DNA of 64,000 nt from Bolinopsis microptera (Eukaryota; Ctenophora; Tentaculata; Lobata; Bolinopsidae), in the NCBI RefSeq assembly GCF_026151205.1, contig NC_087072.1, positions 19,436,103 to 19,500,102 of the forward strand. Reading direction: 5' to 3'. Shown here piece by piece: positions 47,046-59,645 of this stretch (position 1 is its first letter; each line of letters opens with the position of its first letter). The position numbers and the translations under genes are program-made. Under the pieces are notes generated by a model, which was not told the origin of the DNA, made no database searches, and worked only from the letters and a program-made list of their open reading frames with translations.

Positions 47046-50000
47046 CATTCAGCTGAAAAGCCGTTAAAACCAAGTCACGTGAGTGAACTTGTAAAAGCCA
47101 CAATACTGAGATATACTGTAAAATGTCACACCAAGCCTAGCATGATCTAATTCCAAATAGTGGTTCTCGTTTGCTATTTAGAAGCACTGGTCATCATCCC
47201 ATTATTAATAGAGGTGGAAAACAGTTGATTTCCGTAGTGATCTGGAGGTGATCTCTCCACGGATGATGAGCTCAGCTAAGCTATAATCGTATCATGACTC
47301 AGTTTGGGTGTGTTCCCACAAAAATTGTTTCAAATTGCAGGTGGATTTGGAACCTAGCGATAAAAAATGGATAGATTCACACTTTTTAGTCAAGATGTGG
47401 CTAGAAAGGTATTAACTTTATTAACTTTATATGTTTTATCAGAGTTCACCTTGTGAACTTTTTGACAGAAGTGGTCACAATCGCCTAAATTCAATTTATG
47501 CTATACACGTAATTGGGAACGGTAACATAACCCACGACAAAAACAAATTCCGGCTCCTTAAAACGCCCAGCTATCGTAAACTGGGTATGAATTCCCAAAT
47601 TATAAGCTCCTTTCACAATATTGTAAAACATTGTTCACTCGAACCATGTCGGACTCGAAGTTTAGATACAACGTCGAATTTCAAGCGACGCCTCGAAGTG
47701 CATCCTTATGAAATGCCCAAATATAAGTGTGGCGCTGATTACGTGATAAATAAAAATTCTGTACATTTTGGATTTTAAAATAATAATAGTTCAAATATTT
47801 AAGATAATCTGAATGAATTACTCATAATATACGAATATAATGGTCCAGTATTTTCGACAACCGAAGCTTTACACTTGCAAGACTATCAAGAATGAAGAAC
47901 TATAAATTAGAAATTGATATTTGCTTATTGGCTGTTAAAAGCATCAAATTAAAGAGCCCTTTTGCGCTTTTATTCTTAGAAATTATGGATATTTTTGGGT
48001 GCTAATGCAATGTATGCATCCAAATATCGAATGCATCAAAGCTATTGATTTTGTACTCTACAGAACGCAGTAACTATTCCTTAGAAGCACTGGAAATAAA
48101 ATGAAAGCACAATTTAAGTGGAGCATACTTAAGGAGGTTAGAGTTTGCATGTTTATCTTTCACAGCCTCACGGTATACGAATCAAATAAATAGCAGTAAA
48201 CAAGGTCAATACAACTAGACCGAAAACCGAGCATTACAATCGAAGCTTTCGTAAATAGGTCAAAAAATGCATGATTGTCCTATCGAAGTTGGTATTTCTA
48301 ATAAATGTTCATGTCTAGTTTTCAGCCATACTCAGCATGACATGAGCCCATACAAGTGAATTGGACCAGTCCTAATTCTATTCTTCAATCTCGATACTTG
48401 TATTCAATGATCGGCATCACGGAAAGATAGACGGTTCTAATTCTATGGCCAGTTTAAGTAGGCTAGTCGATGTGTACCCGGTTTGTGGACTGTTCCCAGA
48501 GCACGTGATCAAAAGAAAGCAACAAATGAACTACAAATTCGAATTAATCCAGCATTTACGTAGCTCTAAAATGTGATCGCACGGTCAGCGCTGTAAAGCT
48601 AATATAGAACAGAGCCGAAGGTCTCTACTAATTAGTCATAACGGTAGTAATCACATGACTGTTTTTCAAGGTCTCGGATTGTAGGACGAGTTATCACGTG
48701 CAATCTGGCCGCTGATTAATTGGCAGAGAGTTTAGCACGTGCACGTAGTGATGTAAAGAGGCATCATGACTGTCTGGTGGCAACAGGATGCGCTTGACAG
48801 ACCAAATACCTATTTGGGGGTGTGGACTGAATCTGATGATCATCGGGAGCAGAGAAACTTTGGAGTTCCATTCGAAAGTCTAAACGAATAGCAGGGCTGG
48901 ATCAGTGCAGGCCGCAGGGTAGATTGCTGCCAATGAGAAAGGGTTAATTGTTAAACTTCCTGGGACGGTAACGGGTACAATGAATATCAATTTATCATTG
49001 GTTAAGACTCTATTGAGCAACTGATAGACTCCTTGGCTACCCGGCTATGTTCTCAACTACCTCGAGCTACAAAAGTAATGTAGGGACAAAAACGTGACTA
49101 TCAAACTTGATCGGCTCACAGTTCAAGTCTCTTTAACCCAATATTTCAGGTCTATTTCACATGAAATAATTAATCTCAGGATGTAAAAAGCAAATAATTC
49201 TCAATTCTCATGTAATTATAAAGAGGGACCCCTGAACTTGGTGTGAACCAAATCAGGTAACCCGGAAACGAGCTTTCTCCGCTATCCAATTAGGAGCCCA
49301 ATCAATAGAGCCGCAGTTCTAGGTCATGACAGCCGAGTTCCTGGTGTACGATTTCCAAGAAGTTTAGAGCTCTACTGATTGCTAGCAAAGCAGCTCCAAA
49401 AAAACGACATCTAACATGACTGAGCTGAGCCCAATTTCAGGGAAAGCGATTTTGAAGTCCAGTGCCAGATTCTCAGACAAGTTCAGACTGTGTCAACTTG
49501 ACTTGGCAGTGGCAGGTGAAATCAGCTGCCAAAACCCAGACTATCGAATCCAGAGTCGGCACTTCTAGATTGGCCCGGCTTCATAAGCTTAACAAATGCT
49601 TAACAAGGCTCGCCCGGGAAAGTATCACTCGATAATGGGGCAGACGTCGAATCTAATGGCCCAGACACTTTCAGAGTGGCAGTTTGGGCCTGGAATGCCG
49701 GATTTGAGCCTTAATTGGGGGTAATTGAGTAGCGTCAAATCTAGCTGAAGTTAATCCCACGATGGGGAATTTCTGTAAGGTTTCCTCGCGAGAGGGGCAA
49801 TTCCTGCTGCTCTGGAAAATGCTTACATGAACTCGGACAGTTTCCATCATGATTCATTAAATGCTTCAATTTACCGTCCAAATCTAATAAAACTATTAGG
49901 GGGAACAGGTCAATATGCCATCCCCATTGGTGGTCGGGAATCTAGGCCAATCATCACTACAATTAGTGTTAAGGAAACTTTATGGGTGCCACATACCTTT

Positions 50001-53000
50001 CACTTTTCACTCTAGTACTTCACGTGAACAATGAAGAACCGAACTAACTATTCTCAGAAAGTTCATAATACTAGCTCTCTAGTTAACTATGGACCTCATA
50101 ATCGATAGAAAGAGAGCGCGGAACAGACTGATTTTATACTGCCATTGCTAAAGCTGCAAGTCTTTTATATAAAATTATTGCAGTGCTATATGTTCTGGGA
50201 TTTGGGACGTGGTTCACTCTGCAACAGGATTAGTTGCAGCTGTCACCAATCATGATAGCAGAGAAACGCAGGTCAACCCAACTTTAATATAGGTTCGATT
50301 AAATGTCAATCAATAGCTGGTCGCGGACTTGGGGGTGTGCCGTGTCTCTCGTAGCAGCTCTAAATTTAAAGCTTCGACCATCTGTGCAGTTGACATTGTC
50401 CTCACAGAAATAATCTTTGTAATAAGTGCTTATTTGATGGGCCCTGTCGTTGGACGGATTTAAAGTCTAAATTTGGATCTTTATAGAAAACAGGCGGAGC
50501 TGCATCAAAGGAATATCAAATTATATCTAGATATCAGCCACTAGCATTATGTGGAAACAACTAAATTTCTAAATTTAAGCAACAATTTTCATAACCACCC
50601 CACCCGGGTAACGGAAAATATGTTTGTGTACTTCAGGAAAAACTATGTAGCAATAAGTGCTAATACTTAAACAAACGGTGTGTAAAATGAAACATTACAC
50701 GTACTGAAGTACAACCTGACAAATAGGATCTACTTGAGGGCCTTTGTGGTGCTCTGAGAAGCTGAGGTCCGGTTATAAATATAGGATGGCAGGATGTTAC
50801 GTAACAGTGACACTTTGTCACTTCCTCCTACAACAGCACAAGTGTGATCGGAAATCAATCAGTGACACACGTGTCCCACCTTTGGTCGCCTGCACCCAGG
50901 CCCAGCCCCATTCTCACAGGTTCGGGTGGCCAAAAAATTAAATTCGACAAATCACGATGATGTGGGGGTGATTTTCGCCCTGAGCACTGCATACTTTCAC
51001 CTTATTATGTCGGGAAATTATAAGACGTGGGTTGAGGATTGGTCTACATATTAAAACTAAGATGGTCTAAGCAAGGGACGTGTCGAGCAGTTTAGACATG
51101 CTAAAGTGTTAATTCGTGTCCAATTGGCAAGGGCCAGCGGGGCTCCAGAAGTAGTGGTCGTGGGAGCCCGAGAAGGAGTCACGTGGCAGTCACCTGACAC
51201 TGACCCTGTCCCTGCCCTCTGTAATGATCCTATTTCTTTTCTAATCCACAGCTACATGTTTACTAAACATCAGGTAATTCAATTTGGATTTGGAACATAA
51301 TTTAGTACTTGAGGTTGGGTGGTCAGAACTGAAAATAACAAGGTTGTCGCGGTGACTAAACAGTGTACTCCTGACCATGGGGGTAATCAGAACATGTGAC
51401 AAAGTTCCGGAAAACGAATGTCTCTTCGGCCCCACGCACAAATGCCGAAATTGACCGGAAACGTCATAAAATGAACAGTCTTAATACTATCAATTTTAGA
51501 CTGGAGATTGTGAAAATGCAATATTCAATTTCAAACGAAGAAAGATAAGAACTGAAATAACATCATCATGTTTCATATGATTGAATGCTGAATGGTAATT
51601 GCATGTGAACATCAGTACTGGAAATTCTGAGAAACATGAGAAAACCTTAAAATGACAATGTAAAGACAGGATTGCAAAATTCCCTCATAGCGTATTTATC
51701 AACCTGAAAATGCTCTCCGGAAATGTTAACGAGTACGGCTAAGTTGGGAGAAAAGAGATAACAAAAACTAAAACAGTTTTTCGAATTGCATCACCAAACC
51801 GGCAATTCACAGTCTAAAAGATGAAAATTTCATTAAGGCGCAGAGGTTTAAGAAGGCGCTACTTGACAGAGTTCCAGGTCTAAGGTTCAGGTCTGACCTA
51901 CTAAAGCAGCTAAGGAGCTGTTCAGCCGTCCCGACTTGAACTAAGGATTGCTATCAGCCCCTCTATTGTATTATTGTCCGAATTTTGTGTTGCGACAAAC
52001 CGTCCCCAGCCAATAGAAAAAGTAGTACGAGCCGCTAAGCCAATAGGGACGAAATAGTTGACCACGTGGTATGACCGATTGTAACGAGTATAAGCAGATA
52101 TCGTCGTTATCTGGTCATTTGCCGGACAATTCCCGTCAATTCATTGACGAGGGATTAGTCCGATCTGGGACAATGGCAATTCTTGTTTTATTCAATTACA
52201 GGAAGTACCCCGACAAGGCCTTTCCACAAATAGGTTCACGTGATTTTGTACTAGAGTTACTATTGGTGGACCAGGAGGTCAAAGGTTTGCAACCCACCTT
52301 AAATCACGGGGAGAATACCGCAGATATTTAACGGGAGACAACACTTAGATGCAACCAAACGCAAGTCAAAATTAAAAGTAGTGGTAATTCTATTTGGTTG
52401 AATAGGCGAGATCCTGGCAGATCCTTACGAAAATGGAGTTAGAGTTACAACGATTATAGCTAAAGCCGTGGGAGGGTCAGGACTACCATCAAAACGTTCT
52501 AATTCTCGGTACGAGCTCGAACCCAACAAAAGTAATGCTCCAACGCGGCTCGGTTAAATCAGTAAAAAGCTCTCGCTCTGTCCGCCATAAAACTAGAGTG
52601 TCGAGTCTGTGGTAATGCGGCATTCCCGTCCTCTGTACATGAGATGATGCCAGTACAGTTGTTGCAACTACTCTCCGGCTACCTACTCGGCCCCACACAA
52701 CTCATCGTGGGAAATTAGCGAACAAAGCATGTCATGGAGACTAGCAATTTGACACTCCCACTTTATAAGGCAACAATGGGAAAATGTAAAAGAACAACGT
52801 CATGGAGGTTAGCCTGTAGGACAATATTGTACATCAACTGTCGCAAAAACTATAACACATATATCGAAATATTTAATAATAGAGTCAAACTTTATTTGCC
52901 GCATTGAAAGCCGAAACCGATTGAAGTTGTTGAGAAATAAAAAGTAAAAGTGGTTGGAAATGCAAGACAAGTGGCCCGATGGGTCAAGAAATGTAGCAAT

Positions 53001-53446
53001 CGGACGCCATTAGTATTTAAGATATTGTACAAAATATACTAACTATAAATATATAATCGCGTAAAATAATGCATGATAGTCGCACTTACAATCAATTTAC
53101 AATTTCTCCGTATCTGCCAAGCAGGATGAACAGTTAAAACTCTCTATTATTGAAGCAGTTGTAAGAAATCTCTTAGTGCACTTTCCTCTTCAGTAGATCC
53201 ACACATCACAGTGACCGAAGCAGTGGGAAAATAATCACATACGGGGAAAAAATAGGCGTGCCGACGATTTGGAGCATACTGAATTCGACAGAATATGTGA
53301 TTAAGTATTAACAAAGTGATCACAATATTGCATTGTAAAGATTTGAAAGTTTAACATCCATTAAATTAAATATCAAGCAACTTGAGGAAATTCTACGGCC
53401 GTCGCTAACTAATTATTGATCATTGAAGTCACCGAGTTAATCACAT

Positions 53447-53475
53447 GGTACCCTTTCCGCTTTACAAAGGGTACC
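53447..53475. other. perfect 10-bp hairpin
   Basis: GGTACCCTTT, nine-nt loop, AAAGGGTACC. It stands alone in the gene-poor region; no role can be assigned. Confidence 0.6.
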
Positions 53476-56400
53476 ACTGCCAACAATAGAAGAACGACTG
53501 ACATAAGAAACAAAAGTAAACGATAGAGTTTAAAAAGAAATCTCTTGCTGCTTGGGCTGGATCAAGCAATGATCGGTGACAGGCCACCCTTTGTGGTTTT
53601 ACTTAATTCAAAGAGTATTGAAAGACAATAAGTAAAATACACAATGTTGGTGGGATTGAGGCAATGAAAACGTGAAGCCTTGGTCACATTAAATCTTTCA
53701 AATGAAAAAATTGGTCAGAGTTAGTTGAAAGTATAGATATTATAGCTGGAAGCAGGACAACTATATACCTCATATTTCCTTTAAATGAAACGGCTCCTGT
53801 GAGCAAAAACCACTTCTATCGAAGAGAAACCGACAACAAAAGTTAAAATATACCACAGAATGTAATGTAGTATGTAGTAGTATCGAATAGTTTGTTCGAA
53901 AAATCATTGAATATAATGTTATTAAAATAGCATGGGAAATGATAAAAATCGAAGAAAACTCTCGAAATTATTGACTCATCGGAAAAGACAAGTAAGCAAT
54001 GTTTATTCTACATGTTATCGATGATTTGATAAACAAATAGACCACATTATAGTCACCCAAAAACTTAAGAAAGTTCTGCACTGATCAAGTAAAATCTGCA
54101 CCATCATACAGTACGAAGTTCAGGAACTCAAAAAGAATTGGCGAGCTGGTAATATGTGAGTCGTGAAACTCACTCCATCTTGTTGAGGTTGCACTGAAGA
54201 GGGAGAGGAGGGGAACTTAAAAACTGTAGGAAACTCCCACCTTAGGAGACGTGACGTAGTAGGCCGACCTGTCAGATTATTAGGTAATATCCTGGTTCAG
54301 GGTCAACACCAATTGTAATGCAAACATAGGGCAGCAGACACAGCAAAAATGTAGACCCACCAGCACATGATGGGGAGCCAGGGTCGATAGAGGTTGGTTC
54401 ACGGCTCGGCACAACTGTTAATTGCAACGGCACACCCTGGTAAAATGGACGCACGTGCCACATCGGCACACCTCCAATGTCAGAGGTGGGCAAAACGCAC
54501 CAAATTTGACTGTTCGAGAAAGCTCCATTAAAAAGTAATGTTCGGCGGACAAGTGCAAACGGTTAGGGTCAGCTCTTTTGGTGCCGTAAATTTCGTGAAA
54601 AATCGTTGAATGTGGCACACAAAGTAAAGTTGGCTCAATTAGAAGAATTAGTCCAAAAATATCAATCAATAAGGAAATTAAAATTTGGGCCCGGCTGAGT
54701 GTGAAATATAGCGTGAGTTGCGTGATTAGGTCGATAACAAGAATTTCACGTGAGACTAATCAGAGGATTCTGATCGGTAAATCTTTTAGAGAAATTATAG
54801 AGGGTTATATAATATCAAGGCTTACCTGAAATAATTTGTGGTCATAACTCGAGTTCAGGCAGCTCCTATTTGCCCTGTTTGCCGACTCGACGTTCAAGTC
54901 CTATTCCGGGACAGACTCGAACATCTTGACGCCAATCAACAACAGCATCCATCCTGACAAAGTGAGTTGCGTAAATTTCGGTGCTATCTCAGAATCCAAA
55001 AAGAAAACAGCGGCAGAAACAAAGCAACTTGGAGCGAATAAAAATCCAATAAAAGACAACTCATAGTTGTAAAATGTAGATATGCTTAACTGTCCCTTAT
55101 TGATAGCAATTCGGTACTTAGACTTTTCCACAAAATCAAATATCGCTGGATATGGTCTAGTTAAGAAACATCTATCCTTTTAAAGTCTAGACAAGGCGAA
55201 TGTTTTCAGTCAAGTAGCTTGGTATTACAATATTACAGTATAACGCATCCTCGCTTCCACTTAGATAATGTCCGAGAATGAACTGAGAATCGATAAATGT
55301 GGTTTGTTGTCTTATCTTTAATCTTAAGGGTGACACATTCCGCGGTCACTATTACCAAAATACAGCCGACAATCATTTATTGCGGGAAATTCCTGACAAC
55401 TACCGTCAACAATTAGTCTTGATAACAGACGATGCGGTCATCTGTATACTTGCACTGGGTAAGAACACAAGTAACCCTTGGACTTGTCATGAGCACAAGT
55501 ATCGGCAATCCGAGTAACTTAGAGACTTGAATTTCATTAGAACAGCCAGAGAGTTAAACGAGAAAACCTTGAAAATCAATGCACAAGAGTGACATACTTC
55601 ACGGTAGGACAAGCATTTTAAACTGACACTTGTCAGGATACGTCTGGTCATGGGAATCAGGATAACTGATCAAGTACCTGTTCGCAAGTACGGCTAAAGT
55701 GGCAAAGACAAACTGCACGATCAGGCCATCTGTTCGGTACAGTACACGCGTGTAACTGGGAGATGCTCAAGAACAGCCAATCAGTGTAGATTCCAAAACA
55801 CAGGGTGAAACGCGCGCGGCGTGCATTTCATTTCCTCTGCGCTCGTCTTTGATGTTTGAATTTGGAGTTATCCCGACGCGGGTCTGGCGTCTGCGGATTG
55901 TCAGATTGATAATGATTACCAATTAGTGGCTGGTTTGCGTTCTGAATATTTTTGTTAAGCCCTCTGTCTGACAGGTTTTCAACCATTTTCTTACCATACG
56001 AGGCTTTAAAGTAGTTTAAAATTCCATCTTGTTATAAATGTTTACAATTTTATAATCTATGCATGTTTAAGTTCTCTCTTTTGGGGCCGCCGTTATGATC
56101 TAGGAAGACAGGGTACCGCACTTTTCAGATTTCGATAAAAACTTGGCAACCGGAGCAAAAATGGACTCATAAGTGCATCATAATTACATAGATAAACTAT
56201 AAAATTGTCTGTACTCTGTATGTTACTACTTACTCATCAACTTCTCATTCAGGTTATCAATGCAAATGACCTTTTTTTAAAGATAATCTTTCTACTCAAG
56301 CTATTCAAGGAAAACTGTCTCATCTGCAAAAACAAGAGACAAGTGGTATTGAGGTTGGCCTTTTGGTTGGACATTCACAGGTTAGTAGACCCCGAAGCCT

Positions 56401-58761
56401 CAGCGAGTGAAAAACAAAGCAGATTTAGTCAAACCTTTGAACCTGTCGTCGTTGCTTGAAGTCGATGCTTAATGTCTTTTAACTAATTTTAGATATTCAA
56501 TTTCGGTACAGCTTAATAATAATATTAAGTGGTTAATCTTACTCCTAATTAAGAGACAAATTTATTTGAAAAACGAAGATGGTTTTACCAACTTAGTGAA
56601 CTTAGCAAGAGATAGAGTAGGATGGAGGAGTTTATTTATCTTGAGACATATTGAACGAAGGAGTCTTCGAAAGCGTAAATAGGCCAGCACTTTGCTGAGC
56701 CTCTTTAGGTGCTCTTTTGTTTATAGATGTTATTATATAATCTTACTCAGGTCATGCGAATTATGATGATCAGGAAGAAGTAAACTGGAAATATGATTAC
56801 AAAAAACGTCGCAATAATTGTCAACTCAGACTTTTCACTATCACTACACGAGCTCAGACAATCAATAAAATAATGAAGAGGTATGCTTCGAAACAAAGCC
56901 TTTTCAGCATGTAAGAGTATTAACAGGATTTTATAACAGGTGCATTTGTGTAGTCGGCCACTGCGTCAGCGTTGCGCAGATCACATTTTTTGTACTATAC
57001 AAACTGTGAACTGCATGTATAACGATGCTTTCAACTATTTGAGGTACATGTCGATTACAAATATCAGAAAAATGAAACTTCGAGGCATAAAATGTTTTTG
57101 AATAATCAAGGAAAGACAAATAAAAATATAGCACAGCACTTGGTTATCACTGTCCTTATCTGTAACATCTAAAATCTGATAAGTATTATGAATATATGGA
57201 GTAATGACAACTGAATGATTTTAAACTCTTTGAACAGATTGCTATATATCATATAATATATATATTGGAATAATAATTAAAACTAGAATATTCTGGATCT
57301 TATAATATCCACTATCAATTCGGTGTCAGAACATAAAAAGGATATTAGAGAGAAGAAGCGACTGCGATTATTCTCGCTTATTCACTCTACACACAAATTC
57401 CACCATAAATCGTGCTATCAGAATACATCCGAAAACTGTCAAAATAAAACAAACAAAATGCCTTATCACTCGCCCTAGATTAACCACTGGTCCGATACTC
57501 ATTTCATAACTTCCCATCTTGATATAGCTTAACGGAACTTATATTTGGCCGGACATTACATGAGCGCTGGAGGGCCCAAAATTATGTCCGTTCGCGTATT
57601 GTCCAACCAAATTAGGTCCGATAAGGTAGCATATTTTTTGTGGATTTTGTGATTTCTTATGTTTCAGCTCAACTTCAAGCACAAGCTGAGTTTGTGTACT
57701 TCGATCTTCTATTCGGGCACACGTGCAATGAGACTTCTTAACTTTTCATAGAATCTACCTGGCAGGAATACAGCTGTATTAATTAAACTGACAGATTTCA
57801 CATTTATCCCCTTGCTGATTTTACAAGTTTCTATACGCGGGGTTTTTCGTTCAACAAATTACATTTTTCATTCTTGTGCTCTCTTGACATGAAGAGAAGT
57901 TAAAGGCGGAGTCATTTATTTGTGGTACGTCTTTTCTTCTTGGAAGGGTTAAAACAGCTGTTTTGCTACCTTTCTTATAGCAGTAATTTAGAGTCTCAGA
58001 AGAATCGGTGAAGTTGGCATGACAAAGAAAATAAATTGAGGTAAAAATTGTTATAAGATGTACATTGTACTGACTAATGCGTATTTATACGCTTTTTTCA
58101 AACCTAAATAAGTGTTATTACACTCATTTTGGTTTGAGAAAGCCATGGCAGTGAATTTTCCCTAGTTTTCAGTGAAGCCTGTATAATAGTGTACAATCCT
58201 TTTTTCTGTTATTCGATCAACATTCATTACAGAAATCACGACTGTGGTACTGACTGTATGGTTTACTGAGCTTCATTCTAGCTGTGGCCTACCTCAGATA
58301 TTAAATCGCACCGCGATCAATTGTTTCTCGACATTTCGTACGTCAAATACTATTAAAAATAACAACTGAGTGCTGACGGTCCTCAAATTTCATCTCTGAC
58401 GTACCCCTGTCAGTGTCAGACCATCAACTATAACTATAAGCCCGTTGCCATTCGGTTGTCATGGCAACACTTGCCGCAGGTGCTATAGTAATGGCGAAAT
58501 TTAAGCTCCAAACTACCTTTATATTTGACTATTTTTACCCATCTCACAAAAATAAATGATCTCCTTTTATTTTCCTTCGTCGATTTTCCAAGATTATAGA
58601 TAATTTGTAATTACAAGTCATGAAAGGGCTCGACAAATCTACAATTATCTTATCAAGCTCGCTCGTGGCTACTTTTCTCGGGGAGAGGCTGTTGAGCTGC
58701 AATTATTTTTCTGATAATGTGATCTGACCTCTAAATCTCTCGTTCAGCTCATATAATTGAG

Positions 58762-58792
58762 ATCACGTGATTACCAAGTCAGATCACGTGAT
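58762..58792. promoter_or_regulatory. paired E-box palindromes upstream of the receptor gene
   Basis: ATCACGTGAT occurs at 58762-58771 and 58783-58792, 21 bp apart. CACGTG is the core site of bHLH-ZIP factors (USF/Myc/MITF type). It lies near the probable 5' end of the receptor gene. Confidence 0.4.
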
Positions 58793-58922
58793 TGAAACAA
58801 CCAATACGAAGGTTATCTCCTCTTTATCTGACCAATGAGATAGTTGCTGAGCAGGTGCGAAACTGGCTTGACAGCGGGACAATTATAGTGGGCTGTAGGG
58901 CAAGTCTACAGGTGTTTGAACT

Positions 58923-59109
58923 ATGGTGCTCAGCAGTCAGCATGCTCTTAGTGCTTTTTCTGCCGATTATCATTTGTTCATTTTGTTGTATCTTTGTTCG
59001 CTATGCTACATAATCGTAGACTTTCAGCTGATACTGGTCCTTTTTTGTCTCAGACTGCTTACTTTGTGCGATATTCTTTGTTTTAAAACTACTTTTACCC
59101 TCAAACTCG
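58923..59109 (+). CDS. candidate first exon of the receptor gene
   Basis: Two overlapping frames start here. ATG 58923 opens a hydrophobic frame that ends at a CTCG|GTAATT donor (phase 1), matching the phase of the candidate exon at 59299. ATG 58941 in another frame gives a signal-peptide-like MLLVLFLPIIICSFC but lacks a good donor. Neither is certain. Confidence 0.25.
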
Positions 59110-59298
59110 GTAATTTACAATTTGCGTAAACCATTTCAATAACCACAATTTTGTATGACAGCTGTAGAATACACTGGAATTTTAATTGGTCTTACTAAAA
59201 TAATTAATAAAAAGCAATTTCGACTTTTTTCAGATCATGTCTCGATGATCGTCGGGTATAATATTTTGTGCATTGTAGTAATTATGATTTCATTGCAG

Positions 59299-59392
59299 GT
59301 AACAGAAGAGCTGGAGTAGAATTAAGTGAGATAACAAATTGGTCTAAAAAACAGGGCAAGGACTTTGGAATCTTTTGTGACATTGTATCCTT
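59299..59392 (+). CDS. candidate N-terminal exon of the receptor gene
   Basis: After a TTCATTGCAG acceptor the frame reads NRRAGVELSEITNWSKKQGK and on to a cysteine (IFCDI). Possible donors are at 59382 (GTGACA), the GTATCC at about 59392 and the GTATCC at 59399; none joins the exon at 59646 cleanly, so the 3' end is unsettled. Confidence 0.35.
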
Positions 59393-59645
59393 TTTTGACG
59401 TATCCTTTTGAATTGAATCGAGTGTTATGTGTGTGTCCGTGAGAAAATGTGCGACCATGTGCAACGCAGTGATCTGTATACTCCCACATCATCCTCTCTG
59501 TCACCCGACCTCACTCACTCTCCCTCACTCACCAAACATCACGAAACATCACCCACTCACCACTAGTCTCCTGATATTCTGACTGCTTTTTGAACTTTGT
59601 TTTATTCCATTTCTTGCTGGCTGAGTTTTGTGCTGTTTTTAACAG

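Larger units (their letters stand above)
40925..58780. other. 18-kb region without supported genes
   Basis: Lies between the divergent ligand (-) and receptor (+) genes. ORFs here reach at most about 115 codons (47431-47778) and none shows a domain, splice-linked partner or signal peptide I trust. I see no large tandem arrays, unlike the left half of the window. Local structures are the palindrome pair at 46005-46038, a GGTTA-rich stretch at 46975-47045 and a hairpin at 53447-53475. It may hold regulatory sequence or small exons I missed. Confidence 0.5.

Noticed and set aside
47431-47778. 115-codon ORF in the gene-poor region
   Set aside because: No domain, signal peptide, good start context or splice partner; within chance length for this much sequence.
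52071-52331. 86-codon plus-strand ORF
   Set aside because: No recognisable domain or splice context; a vague DNxRQ similarity to 55299-55517 is too short to mean anything.
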